From contig JAPLDC010000399.1 of NCBI GenBank assembly GCA_026391935.1, positions 1 through 12,412 on the forward strand: a stretch of 12,412 nucleotides of DNA, written 5' to 3'. This DNA comes from Bacteroidota bacterium. Lineage in GTDB: Bacteria; Bacteroidota; Bacteroidia; 2-12-FULL-35-15. Below are positions 1 to 5,902 of the stretch, piece by piece (position 1 is the first letter of the stretch; every line of letters begins with the position of its first letter). The translations under genes were made by a program, and so were the position numbers. Below the pieces are notes generated by a model. The model was given only the letters and a program-made list of their open reading frames with translations. It ran no database searches and was not told the origin of the DNA.

Positions 1-553
1 CTCTTATCTGGACGTATGGAATATTTTCATTTTCACAAACAAACATAAATGCCGCTCCTTCCATGCTTTCGACATAGGGATGAAAATTATCCAATACCTG
101 TTTTATGCTCGCTTCATTTCCATGAGATGTGTTTACAGTTATCCCGGAAACCTTAGGAATCGATTCAATAATCGGATGCAAAGCGCCACTCTTATTTTCG
201 ATCTTTGATATCCCGGGTAAATTCAATGCTTCAAATGTTAAAAATTTATCGTCATCTTCTGCTCCCAATTCCGAAAAGCTATCTTCATAAATATTCACAA
301 TTTCACCCAACTCCAAGTTGCGGTTAAAACTTCCGCAAATACCAATATTAAAAGCAATATCATAGCTATCATCTAATATCTTACCCGTGAAATAAGCGGT
401 CGCCACAATGCCTAACCCTGTCACCAAAAAATCGATCTCCAGTTCTTTGTATTTGCAAGAAAAAATCCTGCCATTGTTAACATCAACAGCACTCATTTTT
501 TCCAGTAGGGAATCGACCTCAAACTTAGTAGCAGAAACAATCAATATTTTCAT
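1..553 (-). CDS. mqnB: Futalosine hydrolase (MqnB), partial: C-terminus beyond left edge
   Basis: Cytosolic nucleoside hydrolase that removes hypoxanthine from futalosine to give dehypoxanthinyl futalosine in the futalosine route to menaquinone. I translated 184 codons from the ATG at 553 down to the window edge; the frame stays open throughout. The protein begins MKILIVSATKFEV, has the glycine-rich NIGICGSF at residues 69-76 and the ribose-binding ESMEGAA at 163-169, both typical of the MTA/SAH nucleosidase and purine nucleoside phosphorylase fold. The family usually has about 210-230 residues, so roughly 30-45 residues, including the catalytic Asp segment after IPYVQIR, are missing off the edge. 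The start is supported by a TATCTTTG element 5 bases upstream, which implies almost no 5' leader. The gene is divergent from the PTPS gene. The main alternative is MTA/SAH nucleosidase; the N-terminus and the poorly conserved middle fit MqnB better. Confidence 0.85.
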   Translation of the reverse strand, partial: MKILIVSATKFEVDSLLEKMSAVDVNNGRIFSCKYKELEIDFLVTGLGIVATAYFTGKILDDSYDIAFNIGICGSFNRNLELGEIVNIYEDSFSELGAEDDDKFLTFEALNLPGISKIENKSGALHPIIESIPKVSGITVNTSHGNEASIKQVLDNFHPYVESMEGAAFMFVCENENIPYVQIR

Positions 554-558
554 CAGAA

Positions 559-566
559 CAAAGATA
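559..566 (-). promoter_or_regulatory. Bacteroidota -7 element before mqnB
   Basis: The minus strand reads TATCTTTG, an exact match to the TAnnTTTG -7 consensus of the Bacteroidota primary sigma factor. It lies 5 bases before the mqnB ATG. No convincing TTTG -33 element is present 19-21 bases upstream. Confidence 0.55.
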
Positions 567-648
567 GTTATCTTCTAATTAAAAAAAGACAACTTATTCT
601 TAATATGCATTGCCGGTTCGTTTTGGTGCAAATATTCGGAAGATAACT

Positions 649-656
649 TATATTTG
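649..656 (+). promoter_or_regulatory. Bacteroidota -7 element before the PTPS gene
   Basis: TATATTTG matches TAnnTTTG and ends 18 bases before the ATG at 675. The nearest TTTG (622-625) is 23 bases upstream, slightly beyond the usual 19-21, so the -33 half is uncertain. A start about 4 bases after the motif would leave a leader of about 15 bases. Confidence 0.55.
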
Positions 657-674
657 TACCCTATTTAAAAGACA

Positions 675-1088
675 ATGATTTATATAACACGAAGAGAACT
701 TTTTAATGCAGCACACAAGTTGCATAACCCAAATTGGACAGATGAACAAAACACGGAAGTCTTTGGAAAATGTTCAAATCCAAATTGGCATGGACACAAT
801 TACAACTTATATGTTACGGTAAAAGGAAGAGTAAATAAAGACACAGGATATATTGTTAATTTAAAACAACTGAGTGTAATTATTAGAACCCATATCATAG
901 AAAAATTAGATCATAAAAATTTGAATTTAGATGTTGATTTTATGAAAGGGGTGATGCCATCTACCGAGAATGTAGCTATTGCAATCTGGAAAGAACTTCT
1001 ACCACATATTAATAAGCTGGATTGTAAATTACATTGCGTTAAATTATTCGAAACGGAAAATAATTATGTAGAATATTTCGGTGAGTAG
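675..1088 (+). CDS. 6-pyruvoyl-tetrahydropterin synthase, PTPS-II type
   Basis: Converts 7,8-dihydroneopterin triphosphate to 6-pyruvoyl-tetrahydropterin with loss of triphosphate, the second step of tetrahydrobiopterin synthesis. At 137 residues it is full length for the family. Visible are the three zinc-ligand histidines (H14 in FNAAHKL, H39 and H41 in WHGHNY), the catalytic Cys33 in GKCSNPNWHGH, the LDHKNLN motif with D79-H80 of the catalytic triad, PSTEN (95-99) and the substrate-binding Glu126 in LFETENNYVEY. The spacing C-x5-HGH and the wording around it are like animal PTPS; QueD, the queuosine enzyme, has C-x3-HGH. The gene is followed on the same strand by folE, the enzyme that makes its substrate, but a repeat-filled gap separates them. 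A role in 7-deazaguanine or another pterin cannot be excluded, and no sepiapterin reductase is in the window. Confidence 0.9.
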   Translation: MIYITRRELFNAAHKLHNPNWTDEQNTEVFGKCSNPNWHGHNYNLYVTVKGRVNKDTGYIVNLKQLSVIIRTHIIEKLDHKNLNLDVDFMKGVMPSTENVAIAIWKELLPHINKLDCKLHCVKLFETENNYVEYFGE

Positions 1089-1103
1089 ATATCTGCGAAT
1101 TAC

Positions 1104-1174
1104 GCACTTCGACTTCGCTCAGGGAGGCAGAACCTGAGTGTGAGTGGTCATATTGAGCCTGTCGAAATATGTGC
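1104..1174. repeat. Inverted pair of TTCGAC..GCTCA intergenic repeat units
   Basis: The left arm (1108-1121) reads TTCGACttcGCTCA. The right arm (1154-1166) reads TTGAGCctGTCGAA, whose complement is TTCGACagGCTCAA, followed by a TATGACCA end. GCAC at 1104-1107 is mirrored by GTGC at 1171-1174. The arms can fold into an imperfect cruciform or RNA hairpin. The stretch is clearly richer in G and C than the flanking sequence. Such TTCGACnnGCTCAnnnTGACA elements are familiar as interspersed intergenic repeats in Bacteroidota genomes; I see no transposase nearby. Confidence 0.65.
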
Positions 1175-1189
1175 GATTGCTTCCCACAC

Positions 1190-1238
1190 TCTTCGACACT
1201 TCGTCTGGCTCAGTGCAGGCTAAGCTCAGAGTGACAGC
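1190..1238 (+). repeat. Degenerate further units of the TTCGAC..GCTCA repeat
   Basis: CTTCGAC at 1191-1197 is followed by GGCTCAGTG at 1208-1216 and by GCTCAGAGTGACAG at 1224-1237. This is the same unit as at 1104-1174 in the forward direction, with an insertion and a duplicated GCTCAG part. Together with the inverted pair it fills most of the gap between the PTPS gene and folE. Confidence 0.5.
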
Positions 1239-1334
1239 AGCAATCGACATTTTAACCGCTTGGGCGACAACAAAATAATTGCTAAAAAATATACATAGTA
1301 AAAACACAACAACACCAATTAACAAATTAACTGA

Positions 1335-1958
1335 ATGGGACACGATGAATTTGATGATGTAGAAGGATACAAAAAGATTGACAGGTATAACCTGAAGATC
1401 GTTAATGAAATTGCATCAAAATACAAAACTATTTTAACAGATATGGGAGAAAATCCCGAGCGGGAGGGACTGCTAAAAACGCCGGAGCGTGTTGCAAAAG
1501 CAATGCAATATCTGACTCATGGTTATGACTTGAACCCTGCGGAAATTTTAAAATCTGCAATGTTCAAGGAAGATTACAGTCAAATGGTCATCGTAAAGGA
1601 TATTGAGGTTTATAGCATGTGTGAACATCATATGCTTCCCTTTTTCGGAAAAGCTCATGTGGCTTATATCCCAAATGGTTGTGTCGTAGGACTAAGTAAA
1701 ATCCCTCGCGTTGTTGATGCATTCGCACGCAGACTTCAGGTACAGGAACGGTTAACCAACGAGATCAGGGATTGTATTCAGGACACGCTTAATCCATTTG
1801 GAGTGGCTGTTGTTATTGAATGTTCACATTTATGTATGCAGATGCGCGGGATCCAAAAACAAAATTCTGTTACAACAACATCTGCATTTACTGGAGCTTT
1901 TTTGAAAGATACAACTCGGAAAGAGTTTATTAGCTTGATTGGCTCCAAGCTGCATTAA
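1335..1958 (+). CDS. folE: GTP cyclohydrolase I
   Basis: Opens the imidazole ring of GTP and forms 7,8-dihydroneopterin triphosphate, the common precursor of folate, tetrahydrobiopterin and 7-deazaguanines. The 207 residues match the usual type IA enzyme. Visible are NPEREGLLKTPERVAKA (40-56), the zinc site SMCEHHMLPFFG with Cys96, His98 and His99, GLSKIPR (119-125) and the second zinc segment ECSHLCMQMRG with His165 and Cys167, then the C-terminal TTTSAFTGAF. All key residues are present, so it should be active. The ATG at 1335 is chosen because the N-terminal helix begins directly after it and because the bases before it are A-rich with no other in-frame start. It follows the PTPS gene on the same strand. 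I see no clear TAnnTTTG promoter in the gap, so it may depend on read-through from the PTPS promoter. Confidence 0.96.
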   Translation: MGHDEFDDVEGYKKIDRYNLKIVNEIASKYKTILTDMGENPEREGLLKTPERVAKAMQYLTHGYDLNPAEILKSAMFKEDYSQMVIVKDIEVYSMCEHHMLPFFGKAHVAYIPNGCVVGLSKIPRVVDAFARRLQVQERLTNEIRDCIQDTLNPFGVAVVIECSHLCMQMRGIQKQNSVTTTSAFTGAFLKDTTRKEFISLIGSKLH

Positions 1959-1988
1959 TTGTAAAATTTTGTTAACGAATCTGACATT

Positions 1989-2020
1989 TTTGCATAAAAG
2001 CACAATCGGTATTATCTTTG
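1989..2020 (+). promoter_or_regulatory. Complete Bacteroidota promoter before the BI-1 family gene
   Basis: TTTG at 1989-1992, a 20-base spacer and TATCTTTG at 2013-2020 match the TTTG-N19-21-TAnnTTTG consensus exactly. The ATG at 2051 is 30 bases after the -7 motif, giving a short A-rich leader without a Shine-Dalgarno sequence. Confidence 0.8.
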
Positions 2021-2050
2021 TACTAATAAAATTACAAAAAATAAAAAAAT

Positions 2051-2773
2051 ATGGAAACCAACAATTTTAATTACGTTCAATCAGAACAAGAAACAGCTTC
2101 AATTTCGAAAACATTTATGGCGAGTGTATTTTCGTGGATGTTTGCAGCTTTAGCAATTACCTCTATCGTTGCTTATTATTTTGCGCACAATGCAGATCTT
2201 TTTGCATCGCTCGTAAATGTTGAAATAGGCAAATTAACAACTTTGGGGTATATCGTAATGTTCGCTCCACTAGCATTTATCCTAGTTATTTCATTTGGAT
2301 TCAACAGATTATCTTACCCTGTATTGCTATTTCTATTCCTACTTTTTTCAGCGGTAATGGGAATGAGTTTAAGTTTCATTTTTCATCAATATACCGCAGG
2401 TTCAATTTATGGTACATTTGCTGCCGCAGCCGGAATGTTTGGATTGATGGCACTTGTAGGTTATACTACAAGCACTGACCTCACAAAATTTGGGTCGATT
2501 ATGATAATGGGTATGGTAGGTATCATCATTGCAAGCTTAATAAACTATTTCATGCAAAGCGAAATGATGGATTATGTCATCAGCGTTATTGGGGTATTGG
2601 TATTTACAGGTTTAACAGCTTATGACGTTCAAAAATTAAAAAGAATTGGTGCAGGTGTAGAATACGGAACAGAAGTAGCAAGCAAACTAGTAATTATGGG
2701 AGCATTAAATCTTTATATGGACTTCCTTAACTTATTCCTTTTCTTACTTCGAATATTCGGAGACAGAAAATAA
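2051..2773 (+). CDS. Bax inhibitor-1/YccA family membrane protein
   Basis: Inner-membrane protein of the TMBIM/BI-1 superfamily; characterised bacterial members such as YetJ behave as pH-gated calcium leak channels, while the exact role of others is not settled. The 240 residues form about seven hydrophobic segments (near 24-45, 63-83, 89-110, 116-138, 146-167, 174-191 and 212-234) after a polar 20-residue N-terminus. The family signatures are at the end: GLTAYDVQKLKRI (187-199) and GALNLYMDFLNLFLFLLRIFG (217-237), with the conserved aspartates D192 and D224. Length and motifs resemble E. coli YbhL/YccA. It is a single-gene unit, with its own complete promoter upstream and a strong hairpin terminator downstream. 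The specific function in this organism cannot be read from the sequence. Confidence 0.92.
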   Translation: METNNFNYVQSEQETASISKTFMASVFSWMFAALAITSIVAYYFAHNADLFASLVNVEIGKLTTLGYIVMFAPLAFILVISFGFNRLSYPVLLFLFLLFSAVMGMSLSFIFHQYTAGSIYGTFAAAAGMFGLMALVGYTTSTDLTKFGSIMIMGMVGIIIASLINYFMQSEMMDYVISVIGVLVFTGLTAYDVQKLKRIGAGVEYGTEVASKLVIMGALNLYMDFLNLFLFLLRIFGDRK

Positions 2774-2793
2774 TCACACATCTCATTGTGAAT

Positions 2794-2828
2794 AAAAAGA
2801 GTCGCGCAGAAATGCTCGACTCTTTTTT
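2794..2828 (+). terminator. Rho-independent terminator after the BI-1 family gene
   Basis: GAGTCG at 2799-2804 pairs with CGACTC at 2817-2822. The stem continues inside as GCA/TGC closing a GAAA tetraloop (2809-2812) and outside as AAAAA pairing with the T-run at 2823-2828. It begins 20 bases after the stop codon. The A-run and T-run make it potentially bidirectional. Confidence 0.85.
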
Positions 2829-2870
2829 ATTTATTAATATAGAATACTATTAATCATAAAAACAAGAAGC

Positions 2871-3755
2871 ATGAAAGCATATGTATTTCCGGGACAAGGT
2901 GCCCAGTTCGTAGGAATGGGAAAATAACTTTACGAAACTTCTCCATTAGCAAAAGAACTTTTTGAAAAAGCAAACGCTATTTTAGGGTTCAGAATAACCG
3001 ATATAATGTTCAGCGGAACGGAGGAAGAATTAAAACAAACAAAAGTCACTCAACCGGCCATCTTTTTACATTCAGTAATTTTGGCAAAAACATTAGGAGA
3101 TAGTATACAACCTGAAATGGTTGCAGGCCACAGTCTTGGTGAATTCTCTGCTTTAGTAATAAATAAAACATTGTCATTTGAAGATGCACTTGTCTTAGTT
3201 TCAAAACGAGCATTGGCGATGCAAAAAGCGTGTGAGATGAATCCTTCCACCATGGCTGCTGTTTTAAATTTAGATGATAAGATAATTGAAACCATCTGTG
3301 CAGAGATTACTCAGAATGGTGATATTGTTGTTGCGGCAAATTACAATTGTCCCGGTCAATTAGTTATTTCTGGAACTATAAACGGAGTGAACATTGCCTG
3401 TGAAAAACTTAAAGCGGCAGGAGCAAAACGTGCATTGGTATTACCTGTTGGCGGGGCATTTCATTCTCCATTAATGCAACCTGCGGCAATCGAATTGGAA
3501 GCGGCAATAATGGCTACAACTTTCAACCAACCAATTTGTCCGGTTTACCAAAATGTAACTGCTAATGCTGTTTCAAATCCGGAAGAAATAAAAAAGAACC
3601 TAGTTGCACAATTGACCGCACCTGTTAAATGGACACAAACGGTACAACAAATGATCGCAGATGGCGCCAGTTCATTCACAGAAATCGGTCCGGGAAAAGT
3701 TTTGCAAGGACTGGTGAAAAAAGTTAATCCTGCCATGGAAGTTGCGAGTGCTTAA
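2871..3755 (+). pseudogene. fabD: Malonyl-CoA:ACP transacylase (FabD) with an in-frame TAA at codon 19
   Basis: FabD transfers malonyl from CoA to acyl carrier protein to feed fatty-acid synthesis and is normally essential. The frame from the ATG at 2871 would give 294 residues, normal for the family. It begins MKAYVFPGQGAQFVGMGK with the oxyanion-hole Gln9, but codon 19 (2925-2927) is TAA. The same frame then continues LYETSPLAKELFEKAN to 3755 with no other lesion. The nucleophile Ser88 in GHSLGE, Arg113 in SKRALAMQ, His198 in GAFHSPLM and the QNVTA segment are all intact. The longest uninterrupted frame starts at the next ATG, 3006, and gives 249 residues lacking the first beta strand and Gln9. 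No ATG, GTG or TTG lies between the stop and 3006. It may be a recent nonsense mutation, a sequencing or assembly substitution, or, less likely, read-through. The identity is certain; whether the gene is functional is not. Confidence 0.85.
2925..2927 (+). other. In-frame TAA interrupting fabD
   Basis: The codon sits between MGK and LYE, where related proteins have an acidic or polar residue. GAA or AAA to TAA would each be one substitution. Reading frame and length are otherwise kept, so this is a base change and not an indel, although it directly follows an AAAA run. Confidence 0.9.
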
Positions 3756-3796
3756 ACAATCGAAATATTTAGTTTGAAAGTTTAAGTACTTTATTT
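3747..3796 (+). terminator. Probable terminator hairpin overlapping the fabD stop codon
   Basis: AGTGCTTAAAC (3747-3757) can pair with GTTTAAGTACT (3780-3790) over 11 positions, with one G-U pair, around a 22-base loop. It is followed by TTATTT. The left arm contains the last codons and the TAA of fabD. The loop is long and the tract after it is not a pure T-run, so the call is moderate. Confidence 0.5.
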
Positions 3797-3828
3797 AAAA
3801 TTTTATCGTTAATCAGAAAAAAATAATT

Positions 3829-4473
3829 GTGAAAAAAATATTTTTATTCTTAATTGCTTTTGTTTTCATTGTACATGCAAAAGCTCAATTTGTGAATAGC
3901 GTAGGGATAACTGCAGGCGTTTCAGCAGGGAATCAAAAATTTCTTTTCTATGATCCTGTTGCTTTTTCAAGAAAAAAATACGTGTATGGATTTAACGCAA
4001 GCATATTCGGTGAATTTTTTAGTAATGATCATGCACGTTGGGTAACCGAAATACAATACGATCAAAAGGGATCAATTGACAGGCAACCGGATGTAAATTA
4101 TCCAAATCAATTACAATATCTATCGTGGAATAATTATCTGAAATTACGATACGAAATGTATAGTATCATACCCTATATTTTGGTCGGGCCTCGTTTGGAT
4201 TATAAATTAGTTCAGAGCACGAGCTCTCCTGCAATAACCGGAGGCTTTCTACCTTTGCATTTGAGTGCCGGTTTCGGAGGAGGATTTGAAATTGTAAGTT
4301 ATACAAACTTCAAATTTTTGGTTGAAGGGTTTTACAATCCCGATATGATGCCTGCCTACATTAGTTCGGGGATGCATGCAAAAAATAAAAACATTGAATT
4401 ACGAATCGGACTAAAATATGAGTTTGCAGGAAAAAAAGAGAGATGCAATACCCCTACTTACATAGAAGATTAG
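3829..4473 (+). CDS. Small outer-membrane beta-barrel protein, PorT-like
   Basis: A 214-residue exported protein, probably an eight-stranded outer-membrane barrel of the PorT/OmpA-like barrel families common in Bacteroidota. Residues 1-19 (MKKIFLFLIAFVFIVHAKA, then Q) are a clear signal peptide. The rest shows alternating amphipathic strands separated by polar turns: VGITAGVSAG, YGFNASIFGEFF, WVTEIQYDQKG, YLKLRYEMY, PYILVGPRLDYK, LHLSAGFGGGFEI, FKFLVEGFYN and a last strand IELRIGLKYEF, followed by a polar tail. The start is a GTG at 3829, chosen because it is the only start codon directly before the signal peptide. It is convergent with the next gene, with 28 bases between the stops. No enzymatic motif is seen; the substrate, partner and function are unknown. 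Confidence 0.75.
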   Translation: MKKIFLFLIAFVFIVHAKAQFVNSVGITAGVSAGNQKFLFYDPVAFSRKKYVYGFNASIFGEFFSNDHARWVTEIQYDQKGSIDRQPDVNYPNQLQYLSWNNYLKLRYEMYSIIPYILVGPRLDYKLVQSTSSPAITGGFLPLHLSAGFGGGFEIVSYTNFKFLVEGFYNPDMMPAYISSGMHAKNKNIELRIGLKYEFAGKKERCNTPTYIED

Positions 4474-4501
4474 CAACTCTCTGAATCGTATTAACGGTAA
4501 T

Positions 4502-5728
4502 TTACCTTCCCATTCTACGACCACCTCTATTCGTGTTGCCTCCTTGTTTTTGAGGTTGGGTTGATGACTTTGGAACCGAACGACTTGGTTGATTAACCGC
4601 AGGTTTCTGTGAAGGTTTATATACAGGTTTCTCCTTTACAGGGTTTGAAGAAGGTTTTTCCCTTGTACCGGATGGTTTATTTTCACCTTTTGGATCTACA
4701 CGATTTCCCTTCGGGTTTGAAGCAGGATTATTTACTTCATTATTTGGCTTTTGCCTGTTATCATTTGCTGTGTTGTTATTTCTGGGTTTGTTATTAAAAG
4801 CAGGATTTGAAGTTCCTGGTTTTACTCTGCCATCACCAGCTCTGTCTTTTGAATCATATGTCTTTTGATATACTTTAGAAGTCCTGTTTGTTTGAACAGT
4901 TGTGGAAACAGTTTTTCGCGGTCCATAATAATTATGAGCATTAGGAGCCCGGTAATCATAAGTACGATGATAATGCCCATAATGATTATTATGAAAATGA
5001 TCGTAATGATGCCAATAGTAGTTATGCCAATACCATGGAGTCCAAGGATTCCACCACATTGGATAAGAATACCAATACCATGGAGAAACATAAACTACAT
5101 AGGCAGGAGCGTATATATAATGAACCATAGGCCAATTGCTAACGACAACATAATTATCAAGAGAACTTGCGACATTATTATTCGTAGTATTATTGGTAGT
5201 ATTATAATTATTGGTGGTATTATTAATGATGACCGTTTTACCATCAGCACTGACAGTTGTGTCCGATTTTTTATTAGGATTCACAACCTTTGCGGTCGGA
5301 TCATTTTCTGTTGGTTCGACAATATAATCTTTGCCATATAGTTCTTCATTTCCAACTATCTGAACCATGACTTTACCATTCTTATCTTTTTCAATTTCAA
5401 TCACAGCAACATCTTGCGTTTCCTTTTCATTGACAAGAACCTGTAAAACCACAGCATGTGATTCACCTGTCTGATGATCAATTACTTTTATATAATCTAT
5501 TTTATCATCGTTATTCAGATCCAGGTTGTTGATCTTTGAGTCTTCGGAGTTTAATTTTTTTTCGAAGACTTCGAATGTCTCAGATTTTTGAAACAGATCC
5601 AAAACGGCATATAAATTTAAATTATCACCAGGTAATCCGAGCGAATCAGCTTTTTCGATTTTTTGAGAAAAAGCACTTTTACTACCACAAATTGCAAGCA
5701 ATAAAAGAAGAAAAGTTAATTTTTTCAT
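4502..5728 (-). CDS. Secreted low-complexity protein with an EF-hand-like loop and a W/Y/H-rich region
   Basis: I do not recognise a named family. The 408 residues begin with a signal peptide (1-21, ending AFSQ); Cys14 gives only a poor lipobox. Residues 25-140 look like a folded domain and contain DLNNDDKIDYIKV (70-82), which resembles a calcium-binding EF-hand or dockerin-type loop but has no acidic residue at its twelfth position. Residues 150-190 are Asn/Thr-rich (TTNNYNTTNNTTNNN). Residues 199-260 hold nine Trp, nine His and many Tyr (for example WYWYSYPMWWNPW), and 271-408 is a basic Pro/Asn/Lys/Ser-rich tail ending RGGRRMGR. The layout suggests a cell-surface or periplasmic protein with a globular head and a sticky or metal-binding region plus a disordered tail; that is inference. 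An inverted repeat lies 31 bases upstream of the start. The low complexity produces long overlapping frames on both strands that are not genes. Confidence 0.8.
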   Translation of the reverse strand: MKKLTFLLLLLAICGSKSAFSQKIEKADSLGLPGDNLNLYAVLDLFQKSETFEVFEKKLNSEDSKINNLDLNNDDKIDYIKVIDHQTGESHAVVLQVLVNEKETQDVAVIEIEKDKNGKVMVQIVGNEELYGKDYIVEPTENDPTAKVVNPNKKSDTTVSADGKTVIINNTTNNYNTTNNTTNNNVASSLDNYVVVSNWPMVHYIYAPAYVVYVSPWYWYSYPMWWNPWTPWYWHNYYWHHYDHFHNNHYGHYHRTYDYRAPNAHNYYGPRKTVSTTVQTNRTSKVYQKTYDSKDRAGDGRVKPGTSNPAFNNKPRNNNTANDNRQKPNNEVNNPASNPKGNRVDPKGENKPSGTREKPSSNPVKEKPVYKPSQKPAVNQPSRSVPKSSTQPQKQGGNTNRGGRRMGR

Positions 5729-5758
5729 ACGAGGAAGAATTTATAATACAATTGACAA

Positions 5759-5780
5759 ATTAAACCCAATAAGGTTTAAT
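5759..5780. repeat. Perfect 8-base inverted repeat upstream of the W/Y/H-rich protein gene
   Basis: ATTAAACC (5759-5766), a 6-base spacer CAATAA, and GGTTTAAT (5773-5780). It lies 31-52 bases before the ATG at 5728 on the minus strand, where an operator or leader hairpin would be expected. It is also 123 bases after the hutU stop and lacks a T-run, so a terminator is less likely. The rest of the gap 5729-5902 shows nothing I can name. Confidence 0.4.
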
Positions 5781-5902
5781 AGACAATGCCAAAAATCATT
5801 CCAATATTCTTCAGAGAACATTGGTTACAATAAAAGCCAACACGATAGAGGTATTCAGAATCTTTTGCTGTCTATTTCTTAAACGAATAGTTAGTCTTCC
5901 GA

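Noticed and set aside
1119..1343. Open frame of 74 codons on the minus strand with a hydrophobic start
   Set aside because: Most of it is translated from the TTCGAC..GCTCA repeats and it overlaps the folE start; no family resemblance.
3050..3736. Minus-strand open frames opposite fabD
   Set aside because: They have no promoter or motif and are explained by the fabD codon pattern on the plus strand.
2871..3755. Genetic-code reassignment of TAA as an explanation of the fabD stop
   Set aside because: TAA ends other genes here at the expected family length (folE, BI-1 family, amidotransferase, PLP enzyme), so it is a normal stop.
4496..4506. Palindrome GGTAATTTACC at the convergent junction
   Set aside because: Too short and with no workable loop; expected by chance in AT-rich sequence.
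4822..5091. Open frame of 89 codons on the minus strand, Ile/Met/Gly-rich
   Set aside because: A shifted frame within the same biased region of the 408-residue gene.
4609..5341. Open frames on the plus strand opposite the W/Y/H-rich protein, one of 158 codons rich in Ile and Met
   Set aside because: They arise from the low-complexity Asn/His/Tyr/Trp codons of the real gene read on the other strand; no start context, no recognisable fold.
4502..5728. Lipoprotein signal in the W/Y/H-rich protein (Cys14)
   Set aside because: The residues before the Cys (LAI) fit a lipobox poorly, whereas AFSQ fits an ordinary signal peptidase site.
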